Source: Bacillota bacterium
Lineage (GTDB): Bacteria; Bacillota_C; Negativicutes; JAEYSJ01
DNA length: 30,094 bases
Assembly: GCA_023434855.1 (NCBI GenBank)
Contig: JAEYSJ010000111.1
Coordinates: 1-30,094 of the forward strand
Direction of reading: 5' to 3'
Below, in pieces: positions 1 to 7,721 of the stretch (its first letter is position 1; each line of letters starts with the position of its first letter). The notes below the pieces were generated by a model that worked only from the letters and a program-made list of their open reading frames with translations, ran no database searches and was not told where the DNA came from. The translations under genes were made by a program, and so were the position numbers.

Positions 1-90
1 TTGAGATCCTCAACGTACTATTTGTACGCCTCCGGTCTCAAAATCTCAGATGCCTAGCATCTGAACATTTTGAACCAGCCTTTAATAATT
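1..90 (-). repeat. Structured element at left edge in rRNA leader (partial)
   Basis: Read on the minus strand, this stretch contains a chain of short inverted repeats. CAGATGC/GCATCTG (47-53 and 57-63) has a 3-nt loop, CGTAC/GTACG (14-18 and 24-28) a 5-nt loop, and TTGAG/CTCAA lies at 1-13. It starts with GGCTGGTTCAAAAT (complement of 67-80). Such compact hairpin chains resemble a dispersed structured repeat or rRNA-leader processing element. It runs off the window edge, so its other end is not visible. That it is dispersed in the genome is inference. Confidence 0.4.
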
Positions 91-161
91 AAAGAAATTA
101 TTTGTTGACAGTATCGTTTGCACGATACCAGTCCGCACATCTGGCATATTGTTTAACCTTA

Positions 162-185
162 CATTGTTCAGTTTTCAGGGAACAC
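162..185 (-). promoter_or_regulatory. boxA-like rRNA antitermination/leader sequence
   Basis: On the minus strand this reads TTCCCTGAAAACTGAACAAT. It closely resembles the boxA-containing leader found just before 16S and 23S genes in Firmicutes (CTTTGAAAACTGAACA type). It lies downstream of two strong promoters on the same strand, so the transcript should enter a ribosomal RNA gene to the left of position 1. Confidence 0.6.
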
Positions 186-218
186 TTTCTTGCTACGCTG
201 TCTTGCGACAACTTTTAT

Positions 219-247
219 ATATTAACACATCTCATTTATTGTGTCAA
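219..247 (-). promoter_or_regulatory. Proximal rRNA-type promoter P2
   Basis: On the minus strand: -35 TTGACA (242-247), a spacer of exactly 17 nt and -10 TAATAT (219-224). It is followed by the boxA-like leader. This is a near-consensus sigma-A promoter reading out of the window to the left. Confidence 0.75.
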
Positions 248-269
248 TATATTTTTTCTGTAATATTTT

Positions 270-284
270 GCCGCTCCGTGCGGC
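270..284 (-). other. Small GC hairpin between tandem promoters
   Basis: GCCGC-TCCGT-GCGGC forms a perfect 5-bp stem just downstream of the distal promoter P1. No T-run follows, so it is not an intrinsic terminator. It may be a leader structure at the 5' end of the P1 transcript. Confidence 0.4.
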
Positions 285-293
285 GACTCTTAT

Positions 294-322
294 ATATTAT
301 CATAGCAGTCACACCATGTCAA
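294..322 (-). promoter_or_regulatory. Distal rRNA-type promoter P1
   Basis: On the minus strand: -35 TTGACA (317-322), a 17-nt spacer and -10 TAATAT (294-299), with the same hexamers as P2 75 bp further on. Identical tandem promoters are typical of Firmicute rRNA operons. Confidence 0.75.
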
Positions 323-363
323 TTGGGAATTACTTCAGAATTTTTCATATATTTCCATCATCT

Positions 364-594
364 TTATTTCCCGCATTTGCATTCACAATTGCAACGAGCC
401 ATTTGAGTCTTAGCCCATTCCTCTGCCTCTTCAACATTATGAAAAATTCCTTTCCCCATTTTTGCACGCAGTCTCTCCGCCGTGTGATTACGATAGTTAG
501 CCAGATCAACCTTATCTACCATGTAATCTGAAAAATCCCCGTTTTCCTCTATCTTGAAGCTAACCATCCATACTATTTCATGCATTGGGCTCAT
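364..594 (-). CDS. Small protein with Cys-rich tail
   Basis: A 76-aa protein of unknown function. The start is well supported: AAGGAGG lies 7 nt upstream of the ATG. The body is acidic, and the protein ends in a dense alternating cysteine motif, CNCECKCGK, with four Cys in seven residues. That could bind a metal or form disulfides. There is no signal peptide or membrane segment. The gene points toward the rRNA promoters, and its stop lies about 40 nt before the P1 -35 box, so read-through would enter the rRNA leader. I do not recognise the family. Confidence 0.65.
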   Translation of the reverse strand: MSPMHEIVWMVSFKIEENGDFSDYMVDKVDLANYRNHTAERLRAKMGKGIFHNVEEAEEWAKTQMARCNCECKCGK

Positions 595-831
595 GCAAAA
601 ACCTCCTTAACCTTTGCCAAGGCATAATGTTAATGTTAATCTTATTATTATCTAAAGAGTAAGGAATAAACATAAATAAGTAAACTGGCGGTTTATATAT
701 TCTAATCAAATAGCACTTCATAATTGAATCTATGTATACTAAGTTTGCATGTACTGCCTCTCTTCTGGAAAAACTAAGACGAATATAATTTTTTCAACCA
801 TAGTTGTTGATATGAAAAATTGGAGGTCTTT

Positions 832-1179
832 ATGGAAGTCTCAACAATAATTTATCAAGATAGTTTTCAGTTGTGGAATTCAGTCTACTCTCAGTGGTTG
901 GCAGTATTGGGATTAATTGGTGTAATCGTTGTTTCGTTTGTATTCTGGCGGAACTATGCCCATAAACGCCATATAAAACAGCGTTATCATCTCAATAAAG
1001 GTTCAAATAATAATTTAGCTCAACCTGCCATGAAACCCTGTCCGGTAGAAAACCGCGACATCAAATCCTCAAAAAATACAATTCCGTTGGAAAATATCGT
1101 AGTTTCCGAAATACCAATATCCAAAGCAGTATCCATAGGTCATTTAGAACCAATAAAGGATGACAATAATAAAAAATAA
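832..1179 (+). CDS. Small single-pass membrane protein
   Basis: A 115-aa protein of unknown function. An in-frame TTG at 820 overlaps the ribosome binding site, so the ATG at 832 is preferred: GGAGG at 822-826, 5 nt spacing. About residues 19-37 form one hydrophobic helix, followed by a positive stretch (RNYAHKRHIKQRYH). This predicts an outside N-terminus and a cytoplasmic, low-complexity Asn/Lys-rich tail. It is transcribed away from the upstream small gene. A second strong Shine-Dalgarno sequence lies 20 nt after the stop without an ATG. Confidence 0.65.
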   Translation: MEVSTIIYQDSFQLWNSVYSQWLAVLGLIGVIVVSFVFWRNYAHKRHIKQRYHLNKGSNNNLAQPAMKPCPVENRDIKSSKNTIPLENIVVSEIPISKAVSIGHLEPIKDDNNKK

Positions 1180-1211
1180 ATAGCATTGAAGTAAATCATA
1201 GGAGGTGCATT

Positions 1212-1376
1212 ATTTTTACAGCCACTAATAAGTATTTGCAACTGACTATTGATTTCTCATCGCGAGTCATGGAGACTCAAGAAGACGGTTCTGTTGAGTC
1301 TGGCACAATATCAATTAAGACTCAACGTAACCGTCCTCTTGAGTTTCGCCTGCGAGTTTTTCTGCTGAAGTCTTAA
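1212..1376 (+). CDS. Possible 54-codon ORF with ATT start
   Basis: The sequence AGGAGGTG at 1200-1207 is a full ribosome binding site, yet no ATG, GTG or TTG follows at normal distance. The codon 6 nt after GGAGG is ATT, and an open frame runs from it to TAA at 1374-1376. The product would begin FTATNKYLQLTIDF and contains METQEDGSVES, which mirrors the C-terminal peptide of the kinase on the other strand because of an inverted repeat. The end of the ORF overlaps that kinase antisense. It may be a decayed gene that lost its start codon, or a small gene using a rare ATT start. Confidence 0.25.
   Translation: MFTATNKYLQLTIDFSSRVMETQEDGSVESGTISIKTQRNRPLEFRLRVFLLKS
1275..1344. repeat. 27-bp inverted repeat between convergent genes
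   Basis: Arms 1275-1301 and 1318-1344 are complementary at 24 of 27 positions around a 16-nt loop. The right arm is the last nine codons of the kinase gene ending at 1315; the left arm is a copy of it in opposite orientation. It could act as a bidirectional terminator, although no clear T-tract follows on either strand. Confidence 0.7.
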
Positions 1377-2916
1377 ATCGTATAATAAATGAAGTTCCGT
1401 TCCCGCTTGTTTTAACATCAATATCTGCTTCATGCCGGGCGGCAATACTATAGCAAATCGCAAGACCCATTCCCGTCCCGTTTTCCTTTGTTGTAAAAAA
1501 CGGTGTTCCCAGTTTTTTCAAAATATCATCCTTAATTCCTGTACCATGATCTCTAATTTCCAAAGTAACATCTTGCCCTTCTAAACGGGTTATTATTTCA
1601 AGAACACCGCCACTATTCATCGCTTCCAAACCATTTATTGCAAAATTTAAAATTAGCTGTCTGATTTCCTTTTCATCTAAAAGCAGTGGCGGACATACTC
1701 CCAGATCCAATTTTATGCTTTTACTTTCAAGTAACGCCTCTGACTGTATAAGTGGAAATAATGTTTTAATAATTTCATTAAGACAATGTATTTGTCTGTC
1801 ATTTCGTTTATCTTTAGCAAGTTTTAGAAATTCCGAAATAATTACATTAGTCCTGTCCAATTCACCAATCATAATATCTATATTTTCCGCCGAAAACCTT
1901 CCTTGATTCTTTGCCAGTTGCAAAAAGCCGCGAATGGTCGTCATTGGATTTCTTACTTCATGAGCAAGTCCTGCCGCCATTTCACCGATTAAATGAAGAC
2001 GATCCATTTTAGCTAACTCTTGCTCTAAAGCTACCTGCTCGCTTATATCTGTGATAACGCTAAGTAAACACTTCTCATTATAAACTTCAATCACTTCAGT
2101 AGACAATAGCCCCTCTCGCTGCTCTCCATTTTTTGCACGGTAGGAAATCCGTAGATTACGTAGTCCAGCCTGCAATTCACTAACAGATTTATCTTCATTC
2201 GGACAACTATGAAAACGCCACGCCAACATTCCTGCTCCCTTGTTACTCTTTATATCAGTATAAGTATAGCCAGTGTAATTTAACCAGCTTTTATTCATAT
2301 CAATGTACCTACCATCCGCCAATGAACGTATCGACATAAGACAAGGGCTTGCCTGAAACAACTTTTGGAAGCGTTCTGCAATTTTAGCCCGCTCCTGAAT
2401 TTCCCGTTCCAATTGGTTATTTACAAACATAAGCTCCTTGGTACGTTGTTCCACAAGCAGCTGATTTTGGTACATTTGTACAAATCCCGCAACTTTTAGT
2501 TGTAAAGCTTCAGGATGAAAGGGCTTAAATATATAATCGATTGCCCCTACAGAGTACCCATGCATTACATGCTCAACAGCATGATAAGCAGCAGTAATAA
2601 AAATAATCGGTATATGTCGCGATTTTTCTCTCGCCTTTATAAGCATTGCGGTCTCAAACCCGTCTATTCCAGGCATTTGAACATCCAATAAAATAACTGC
2701 GAAATCTTGTTTAAGTATATATTTCAGTGCTTCCTCACCGGACTTTGCGCTAAATAAGTTATATTCCGGACATGTCAGTACTGCTTCTAACGCCACAAGA
2801 TTTTCTTGTCGGTCATCTACTATTAAAATATTTACTTTTCCCTCTGCATAACCGTCATACTTAATTTTTTCGATATATCCGGCTTCCGACATCCAATTCT
2901 TCGTAGCACTTACCAT
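1315..2916 (-). CDS. REC-PAS sensor histidine kinase
   Basis: A 533-aa soluble kinase. An N-terminal receiver domain (about 28-150) has the acidic pair VDD at 33-35, phospho-acceptor Asp78 in LLDVQMPG and Lys131 in FKPF. A PAS domain follows (about 180-295), then HisKA with the H-box LAHEVRNPM (His319), and a HATPase with DHGTGI and GTGMGLAI boxes. The domain order suits a relay from the upstream hybrid kinase to Asp78, with output through His319. There are no membrane segments. The start is uncertain: the ATG at 2916 overlaps cheR by 56 nt with a distant AAGGAG, and an ATG at 2892 is an alternative. It is the last gene of the signalling operon; the partner output regulator is not in view. 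Confidence 0.85.
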   Translation of the reverse strand: MVSATKNWMSEAGYIEKIKYDGYAEGKVNILIVDDRQENLVALEAVLTCPEYNLFSAKSGEEALKYILKQDFAVILLDVQMPGIDGFETAMLIKAREKSRHIPIIFITAAYHAVEHVMHGYSVGAIDYIFKPFHPEALQLKVAGFVQMYQNQLLVEQRTKELMFVNNQLEREIQERAKIAERFQKLFQASPCLMSIRSLADGRYIDMNKSWLNYTGYTYTDIKSNKGAGMLAWRFHSCPNEDKSVSELQAGLRNLRISYRAKNGEQREGLLSTEVIEVYNEKCLLSVITDISEQVALEQELAKMDRLHLIGEMAAGLAHEVRNPMTTIRGFLQLAKNQGRFSAENIDIMIGELDRTNVIISEFLKLAKDKRNDRQIHCLNEIIKTLFPLIQSEALLESKSIKLDLGVCPPLLLDEKEIRQLILNFAINGLEAMNSGGVLEIITRLEGQDVTLEIRDHGTGIKDDILKKLGTPFFTTKENGTGMGLAICYSIAARHEADIDVKTSGNGTSFIIRFKTSAEKLAGETQEDGYVES

Positions 2917-3715
2917 AATGTGTATATTCGACTCCTTCCCGAATACCTAATCCTAGAATTCCCTTGGCTATAAGGCTTTCTTTAAATAACCCCAGAACAC
3001 GGCTTTGTAAATTCCTATTAAAATATATCAACACATTCCGGCAAAGGATAACATGGAATTCGTTAAAAGAACCATCAACTGCAAGATTATGCTGACCGAA
3101 CACCACATTCTTAATCAACGCTGGATTAAAAACTACATGGTCGTGTTTGGCGGTATAATACTCGGCGAATGCTTTACTGCCTCCCGCCTGCAGATAATTA
3201 CGTGTATAATTCTGCATCTTGTTCAATTTCACAATCCCCTGCTTAGCCCGTTCCAATGCATCAGCGTTCATATCTGTGGCGTAGATTCGGGTCCTTTCAT
3301 ACAATCCCTCTTCTTCCAGAAGTATGGCCATTGAATAGACTTCCTCCCCGGTTGCACACCCAGCATGCCAAATCCGCAACGATGCACAGTCTCGCAAAAG
3401 CGGAACAACTTTACTACGGAAGGTTTTAAAAAAGGAGGCGTCCCGAAACATCTCAGTTACAATGATTGAAAAATCCGCAAAAAGTCTCGCCATACACAGA
3501 ACATCATGTAAAACTTTTTCCTGAAGGCCGGAAATACTGTTTAATTTTTCCGCCCAAATACGATTCCATACTCGACGACGAATTGATGAAAGATTATAGT
3601 CGCGAAAATCATACCCATAGTGAATGTAGATTCCTTCCAGCAACAATCGAATTTCCAGCAATTCGAGCTCATCGCACGGCTCTTCATAATTTTTTTGATT
3701 CCAATACTGCTTCAC
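2861..3715 (-). CDS. cheR: CheR-type protein-glutamate methyltransferase
   Basis: A 284-aa protein of the CheR family, which methylates glutamates of chemoreceptors using S-adenosylmethionine. The SAM-binding loop IWHAGCATGEEVYSMA is intact, as are TDMNADALERA (acidic ribose-binding region) and the conserved LCRNVLIYF. The start is GTG at 3715, with AGGAG 8 nt upstream; it overlaps the stop of the preceding kinase by 4 nt, implying coupling. No CheB esterase or chemoreceptor accompanies it. The upstream kinase has an MCP-like periplasmic region and HAMP domain, so the methylation target may be that kinase or a remote receptor. That last point is inference. Confidence 0.88.
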   Translation of the reverse strand: MKQYWNQKNYEEPCDELELLEIRLLLEGIYIHYGYDFRDYNLSSIRRRVWNRIWAEKLNSISGLQEKVLHDVLCMARLFADFSIIVTEMFRDASFFKTFRSKVVPLLRDCASLRIWHAGCATGEEVYSMAILLEEEGLYERTRIYATDMNADALERAKQGIVKLNKMQNYTRNYLQAGGSKAFAEYYTAKHDHVVFNPALIKNVVFGQHNLAVDGSFNEFHVILCRNVLIYFNRNLQSRVLGLFKESLIAKGILGLGIREGVEYTHYGKCYEELDVGSRIYRKN

Positions 3716-6456
3716 TGCTTTATCTCCTGTTTATACAACCATACATGTAAAATTGAAAGCAATTGTTGTAAATCAACCGGTTTACTGATATAATCAGTCG
3801 CACCTGCCGCAATGCACTTCTCGCGGTCATACTTCATTGCTTTTGCCGTTAAGGCAATAATAGGTAAATTCTGATAATCCCGCCGTTCGCGAATAAAATG
3901 TAATGCTTCATAGCCGTCCATTTCCGGCATCATAATATCCATCAGCACCAGGTCTATGTCTGGATTGTTCGTAAGTATATCAATGGCCTCTCTACCATTT
4001 TCCGCAACATAAACCTGAATTTGACGGTCTTCCAGCACGGTAGTCAACGCAAATACATTACGCATATCGTCATCGGCAATCAAGATTTTTTTACCTTGAA
4101 ACTGCATTTCTGTAGATAAATTTTCATTTTCGGACTTATATTGCACAATATCAGAATTACAGGGTTTTTCTTGTCCTGCCGATACTTCTTCATTAGCTGC
4201 TAATTTCGTTTCATATCCCTGGTTATAATCAGCTAAATATAGTGTGAATAAGCTTCCCTGACCTTCCACGCTTTTTACTGTAATAAATCCTCCCAGCAAC
4301 CGGGCAAATTCCCGGCAAATGGATAGTCCTAAACCTGTACCGCCAAATCGTCTGCTTGTTGTACCGTCTGCCTGTTGAAAAGCGTCAAAGATAATTTGTT
4401 GTTTTTCAGGCGCAATACCAATTCCACTATCATTAACGGCAAAAGCAAAAACCGTTTTGCCATCTGCAAAAACCGGATGCAAATCAACCTCTCGTTTAGG
4501 GGCTTTGTAAATACAAAAGCTTACACTCCCGTGATGTGTAAATTTGAAAGCATTAGACAACAAATTTTTCAAAATTTGCTGCAATCTTCGTTCATCCGTA
4601 TACATGGATTGAGGAATATCCGCGGCTAGGTCTACGGAAAAATGAAGGGCTTTTTGGGATGCCATCGGAGAAAATTGATTATATATGAAGTCAGCAATAT
4701 CAGAAAATTTGCTATCACCGGGATAGATCTCCAGCTTACCTGACTCGACTTTTGATAGGTCTAGGATATCGCTGAGTATAACCAATAAGTCATTACCGGA
4801 AGAGTGTATTGTTCTTGCATAGCCTACTTCTTTTTCTGTTAAACTCCCCTGACTATTCTCAGCAAGCACTTGGGCTAAAATCAACATACTGTTTAGCGGC
4901 GTACGCAATTCATGGGAGACGTTGGCAAGAAATTCCGACTTGTATTTTGATGACAGCGCCAGATATTCAGCACTTTCCTCAAGTGCTTGTTTTGTATTAG
5001 CCAGCTCCATTGCCTTTCCTTCGGCATTTTTATATTGTTCTTCCAATTGTTCGTTAATGTTTCTTAATTCTTCCTGTTGCATTTGCAGTTCTTCGGACTG
5101 AGTCTGCAACTCTTCTGTCAGCACCTGGGATTCTTTCAGCAAATCCTGCACCTTGGTGTAATTCAAAATATTATTCACTACTATGCCTATGTTGGCTGCA
5201 ACCTGCTCAAGCATCATTCTCTGTATTTCGGTGTAAACTTCTAATGAGGCAAGTTCAATAACCCCTTTTACATTACCTTCAAATGTTATCGGCAAAAGCA
5301 ACAATGCCATCGGCGGCGCTGTGCCTAAACCGGATTTAATTTCAATATAATTATCCGGAACTTGGGTGAGTAGAATTGATTTGTTTTCTTTAGCACATTG
5401 CCCAACTAATCCTTCGCCGCAGCGAAAAGTCTGTGTACCAACATCCTGAGGAACAGATGCATAACCGGCTAATTTAGTCAACTGACACTCCTGTCCTTTA
5501 CCGTCCTTTAGATAAAATACACCGTACGATGCCCCAACCGCCGGAGTAATTGTAGAAAGAACTGTTTGAGCCAACGCCCGTAAATCAAAAGTGCCCTGCA
5601 GCAACGTCATTGTTTCGGCCACCTGCGATTTCAGCCAGCTTTGTTCTTCCAGCTTCTGTCTGTATTCTTGTTCGTGCTGCCCCTGCTGCTCAATCGTCGC
5701 CGCCATTTTATTGTAGGCAACCGCAATTTCCCCCATTTCATCTGGTGATATATCAGCAATGCGTGGTAACTGTGAAGTATGGCAATCCGCTGCATTTGTC
5801 ATGACAGTTTTCACACTCTTCACGCTCTGGGAAATACTGCGAATCATAAATGTTAAAATCGTGCTCATAACAATAAGAACAATAGCAACTGCAACAACAA
5901 CAGTTATCATTAATTTGTGATAAAGATCTCTTGACTGAGTCAGCTCCTTGCTGATAATAGTCTCTTGCAACGCGATGATTTGTTCAGATGCTTCAGTCAT
6001 CCGGAGTCTGTCTTCTTTACCTTCGCCTAACAGCATTTGCTTAGCTTGGTCTCTGTTGCCTTCTTTATCAAGATTAAGAATTCGTTTCACTGTATCGGCG
6101 TACATATTATATATGAGTTTTACTTCGGAAACTAAAGGTTTCATTTCAGAATTGTTGACTTTTGATTCCAAAGCATCCAGCGCAACAGCGATTTTTAACT
6201 GCGCTCTCTGAATATCTTCTATTTTCTGGTCATGGGTCATCTCCGGACTGATGATGATGTCACGCAGGTCTCTGCTTATATTACCAACTTCCAAGCGAAT
6301 TGAAGTGACTAAGTGAATTTTTTGATAACCATCATATACTACTTCTTCCATATTCGCATTCAATTTGTTAATTACACTTAAAACACCGCCTGTATACAGC
6401 AACAAAAAAAGCAATATTGTCCAGAACCCGAGATATAACTTGTTTTTTAAATGCAT
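3712..6456 (-). CDS. Membrane hybrid sensor histidine kinase/response regulator
   Basis: A 914-aa sensor. TM1 (about 9-28) is followed by a four-helix-bundle extracytoplasmic region (30-180), TM2 (182-206), HAMP (207-260), GAF (285-430), a Glu/Gln-rich coiled coil (435-500), HisKA with FLANVSHELRTPLNS (His515), HATPase with NDSGIGI and GGTGLGLSI, and a C-terminal receiver with Asp840 in LVLMDIMMPEMDG and Lys in ISKPVD. This is a common hybrid layout that senses an external or membrane signal and relays phosphate His-Asp. AGGAG 8 nt before the ATG supports the start. It is first in the operon with cheR and the REC-PAS kinase. The ligand cannot be read from the sequence. Confidence 0.92.
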   Translation of the reverse strand: MHLKNKLYLGFWTILLFLLLYTGGVLSVINKLNANMEEVVYDGYQKIHLVTSIRLEVGNISRDLRDIIISPEMTHDQKIEDIQRAQLKIAVALDALESKVNNSEMKPLVSEVKLIYNMYADTVKRILNLDKEGNRDQAKQMLLGEGKEDRLRMTEASEQIIALQETIISKELTQSRDLYHKLMITVVVAVAIVLIVMSTILTFMIRSISQSVKSVKTVMTNAADCHTSQLPRIADISPDEMGEIAVAYNKMAATIEQQGQHEQEYRQKLEEQSWLKSQVAETMTLLQGTFDLRALAQTVLSTITPAVGASYGVFYLKDGKGQECQLTKLAGYASVPQDVGTQTFRCGEGLVGQCAKENKSILLTQVPDNYIEIKSGLGTAPPMALLLLPITFEGNVKGVIELASLEVYTEIQRMMLEQVAANIGIVVNNILNYTKVQDLLKESQVLTEELQTQSEELQMQQEELRNINEQLEEQYKNAEGKAMELANTKQALEESAEYLALSSKYKSEFLANVSHELRTPLNSMLILAQVLAENSQGSLTEKEVGYARTIHSSGNDLLVILSDILDLSKVESGKLEIYPGDSKFSDIADFIYNQFSPMASQKALHFSVDLAADIPQSMYTDERRLQQILKNLLSNAFKFTHHGSVSFCIYKAPKREVDLHPVFADGKTVFAFAVNDSGIGIAPEKQQIIFDAFQQADGTTSRRFGGTGLGLSICREFARLLGGFITVKSVEGQGSLFTLYLADYNQGYETKLAANEEVSAGQEKPCNSDIVQYKSENENLSTEMQFQGKKILIADDDMRNVFALTTVLEDRQIQVYVAENGREAIDILTNNPDIDLVLMDIMMPEMDGYEALHFIRERRDYQNLPIIALTAKAMKYDREKCIAAGATDYISKPVDLQQLLSILHVWLYKQEIKQ

Positions 6457-6680
6457 CAGAGAATCTCCTTGAAAAGTTATTAATGTAACTTCGACATTTG
6501 CCTATAGTCTCCTCCTAACAATTGTATAAATTTACAATTATTATCTAAACAAACTTTTATTACTAGTCTTCCCTTCGCTATTTTATACCAAAACTTATTT
6601 AAGTCCAGGAGCACTATTAATATACCAGCATATCCCGCTGATTATCTAGGTTGGTTGCCCTTCAGGGTCGCTAAAATATT

Positions 6681-6705
6681 TATGCCGCCCTGGGAGGGCG
6701 GCATA
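6681..6705 (-). terminator. Intrinsic terminator of the 90-aa gene
   Basis: A perfect 10-bp GC-rich stem, TATGCCGCCC/GGGCGGCATA, with a 5-nt loop lies just after the stop at 6709. On the minus strand it is followed by an A/T-rich tract (AAATATTTTAG). It separates this gene from the signalling operon promoter region. Confidence 0.75.
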
Positions 6706-6708
6706 TAC

Positions 6709-6981
6709 TTAAATATGAGCTATGCGATTTTTCATTTCTGCTCTCTTGGCATCATTAAACCTGTCCTCAGTGCTGAGATAACCTGTAATTCGCCTTACGC
6801 GCTTAATTGGTGACCGTTCTACGGCTATCACCACCAATTCATCGCCATCAATGCTAATTTCAATTTGTCCTAAAACTTTTTTGTTCTGATTCCATATTGC
6901 TTTTTCCTGCGCAACAACTTCTGCAATTTCTTCCTCTGTTACGCCTTCCTGCGCCTCAACATAAATGTTATCAATCAGCAT
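6709..6981 (-). CDS. NrdD-tail-like small protein
   Basis: A 90-aa protein. Residues about 58-88 (RVRRITGYLSTEDRFNDAK) resemble the C-terminal end of anaerobic ribonucleotide reductase NrdD, where a Cys-containing xVxGYLxxxxxFNxGK block is found. Here the cysteines are absent, there is no glycyl-radical motif and the large catalytic domain is missing, so this cannot be a reductase on its own. The N-terminal half is acidic, with a possible short helix (EEEIAEVVAQEKAIW). The start is supported by AAGGGGTG 5 nt before the ATG. It may be a regulatory or stand-alone derivative of that fold; the family assignment is by memory of the motif only. Confidence 0.55.
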   Translation of the reverse strand: MLIDNIYVEAQEGVTEEEIAEVVAQEKAIWNQNKKVLGQIEISIDGDELVVIAVERSPIKRVRRITGYLSTEDRFNDAKRAEMKNRIAHI

Positions 6982-7154
6982 AAAATCACCCCTTTAAACT
7001 TATGATACTATTATTTGACAAAATTTGCACCACAAAATGACATTTTATAATCAAATAGATTTTTTAACTTTACTAAAATTTATTTTAACTATTAATGAAG
7101 GAGTAACAATACCAACAGAGAAATCAATAGAAAAGATATTCTGGAGGGATTAGT

Positions 7155-7616
7155 TTGGATTTTTCGCTTTTTATGGCTTTAGTGCTTGCCGGCTTTTTAT
7201 TACTGGCTCTGTCAGGCATACCTGTGAGACAGTTTAAATTTTGGCTACTTCTTTTTTGTTTTATGTGCATCATGGTGAATGGTGTTAAGATATATAACGA
7301 CTACTGGGAAGCAAGCATGAAAGTTACAAATTACGAGCTATTAGACTTGGCGCGAGCCGTAGATAGATACCAGCAATCGACCGGAGAAGATATCACCAAT
7401 CTCGAAGACTTGTTTGAACCGCTGCCGCAAAAAGACGGAACTCATCCTTTCATTCATAATAGCCGCTGGGAGACAACAGGCTGCGTAGCTGATATTTGGG
7501 GAGTGCCTTATATTTACAGCCCTGAGACAAAAACAATTAAGAGTGTTGGTGCCACATGGCATTTTTTAAAACCGAAATGGTATCAGGACGTGTATTCACA
7601 GGCACTACCTCAATAA
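7155..7616 (+). CDS. Membrane protein with pseudopilin (GspG)-like domain
   Basis: A 153-aa protein starting at TTG, chosen because GGAGGG lies 6 nt upstream. There are two hydrophobic helices (about 3-20 and 27-44). The soluble part resembles the C-terminal domain of major pseudopilins: a helix LLDLARAVDRYQQSTGED, then DIWGVPYIYSPETKTIKSVG, matching the D-WG-PY-Y signature of GspG. The usual prepilin cleavage motif (G-F-T-L-x-E) is not present, and there are no other secretion genes nearby. It is monocistronic and followed by a strong terminator. The function is unknown. Confidence 0.6.
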   Translation: MDFSLFMALVLAGFLLLALSGIPVRQFKFWLLLFCFMCIMVNGVKIYNDYWEASMKVTNYELLDLARAVDRYQQSTGEDITNLEDLFEPLPQKDGTHPFIHNSRWETTGCVADIWGVPYIYSPETKTIKSVGATWHFLKPKWYQDVYSQALPQ

Positions 7617-7627
7617 ATGAGAAAGAT

Positions 7628-7688
7628 AAAAGGAGCAGGTAATTCTTATTTTTGGATTTCTACAAATAAGAATACCTGCTCCTTTTTT
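7628..7688 (+). terminator. Strong intrinsic terminator
   Basis: A stem of about 23 bp (7628-7651 pairing with 7663-7686, one bulged A) has an 11-nt loop and ends in TTTTTT. The A-rich 5' side means it can also work for the minus-strand gene ending at 7722. Confidence 0.9.
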
Positions 7689-7721
7689 ATCATGATAATA
7701 CGATAAACAGCTTTTATTCAA

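Noticed and set aside
105..128. TTGACA with a following inverted repeat as a plus-strand promoter and operator
   Set aside because: No -10 box at 16-18 nt; the region is better explained as rRNA leader on the minus strand.
241..531. Plus-strand ORFs at 149-406 and 241-531
   Set aside because: They cover the rRNA promoters and the antisense of the Cys-tailed gene; low-complexity products and no ribosome binding site.
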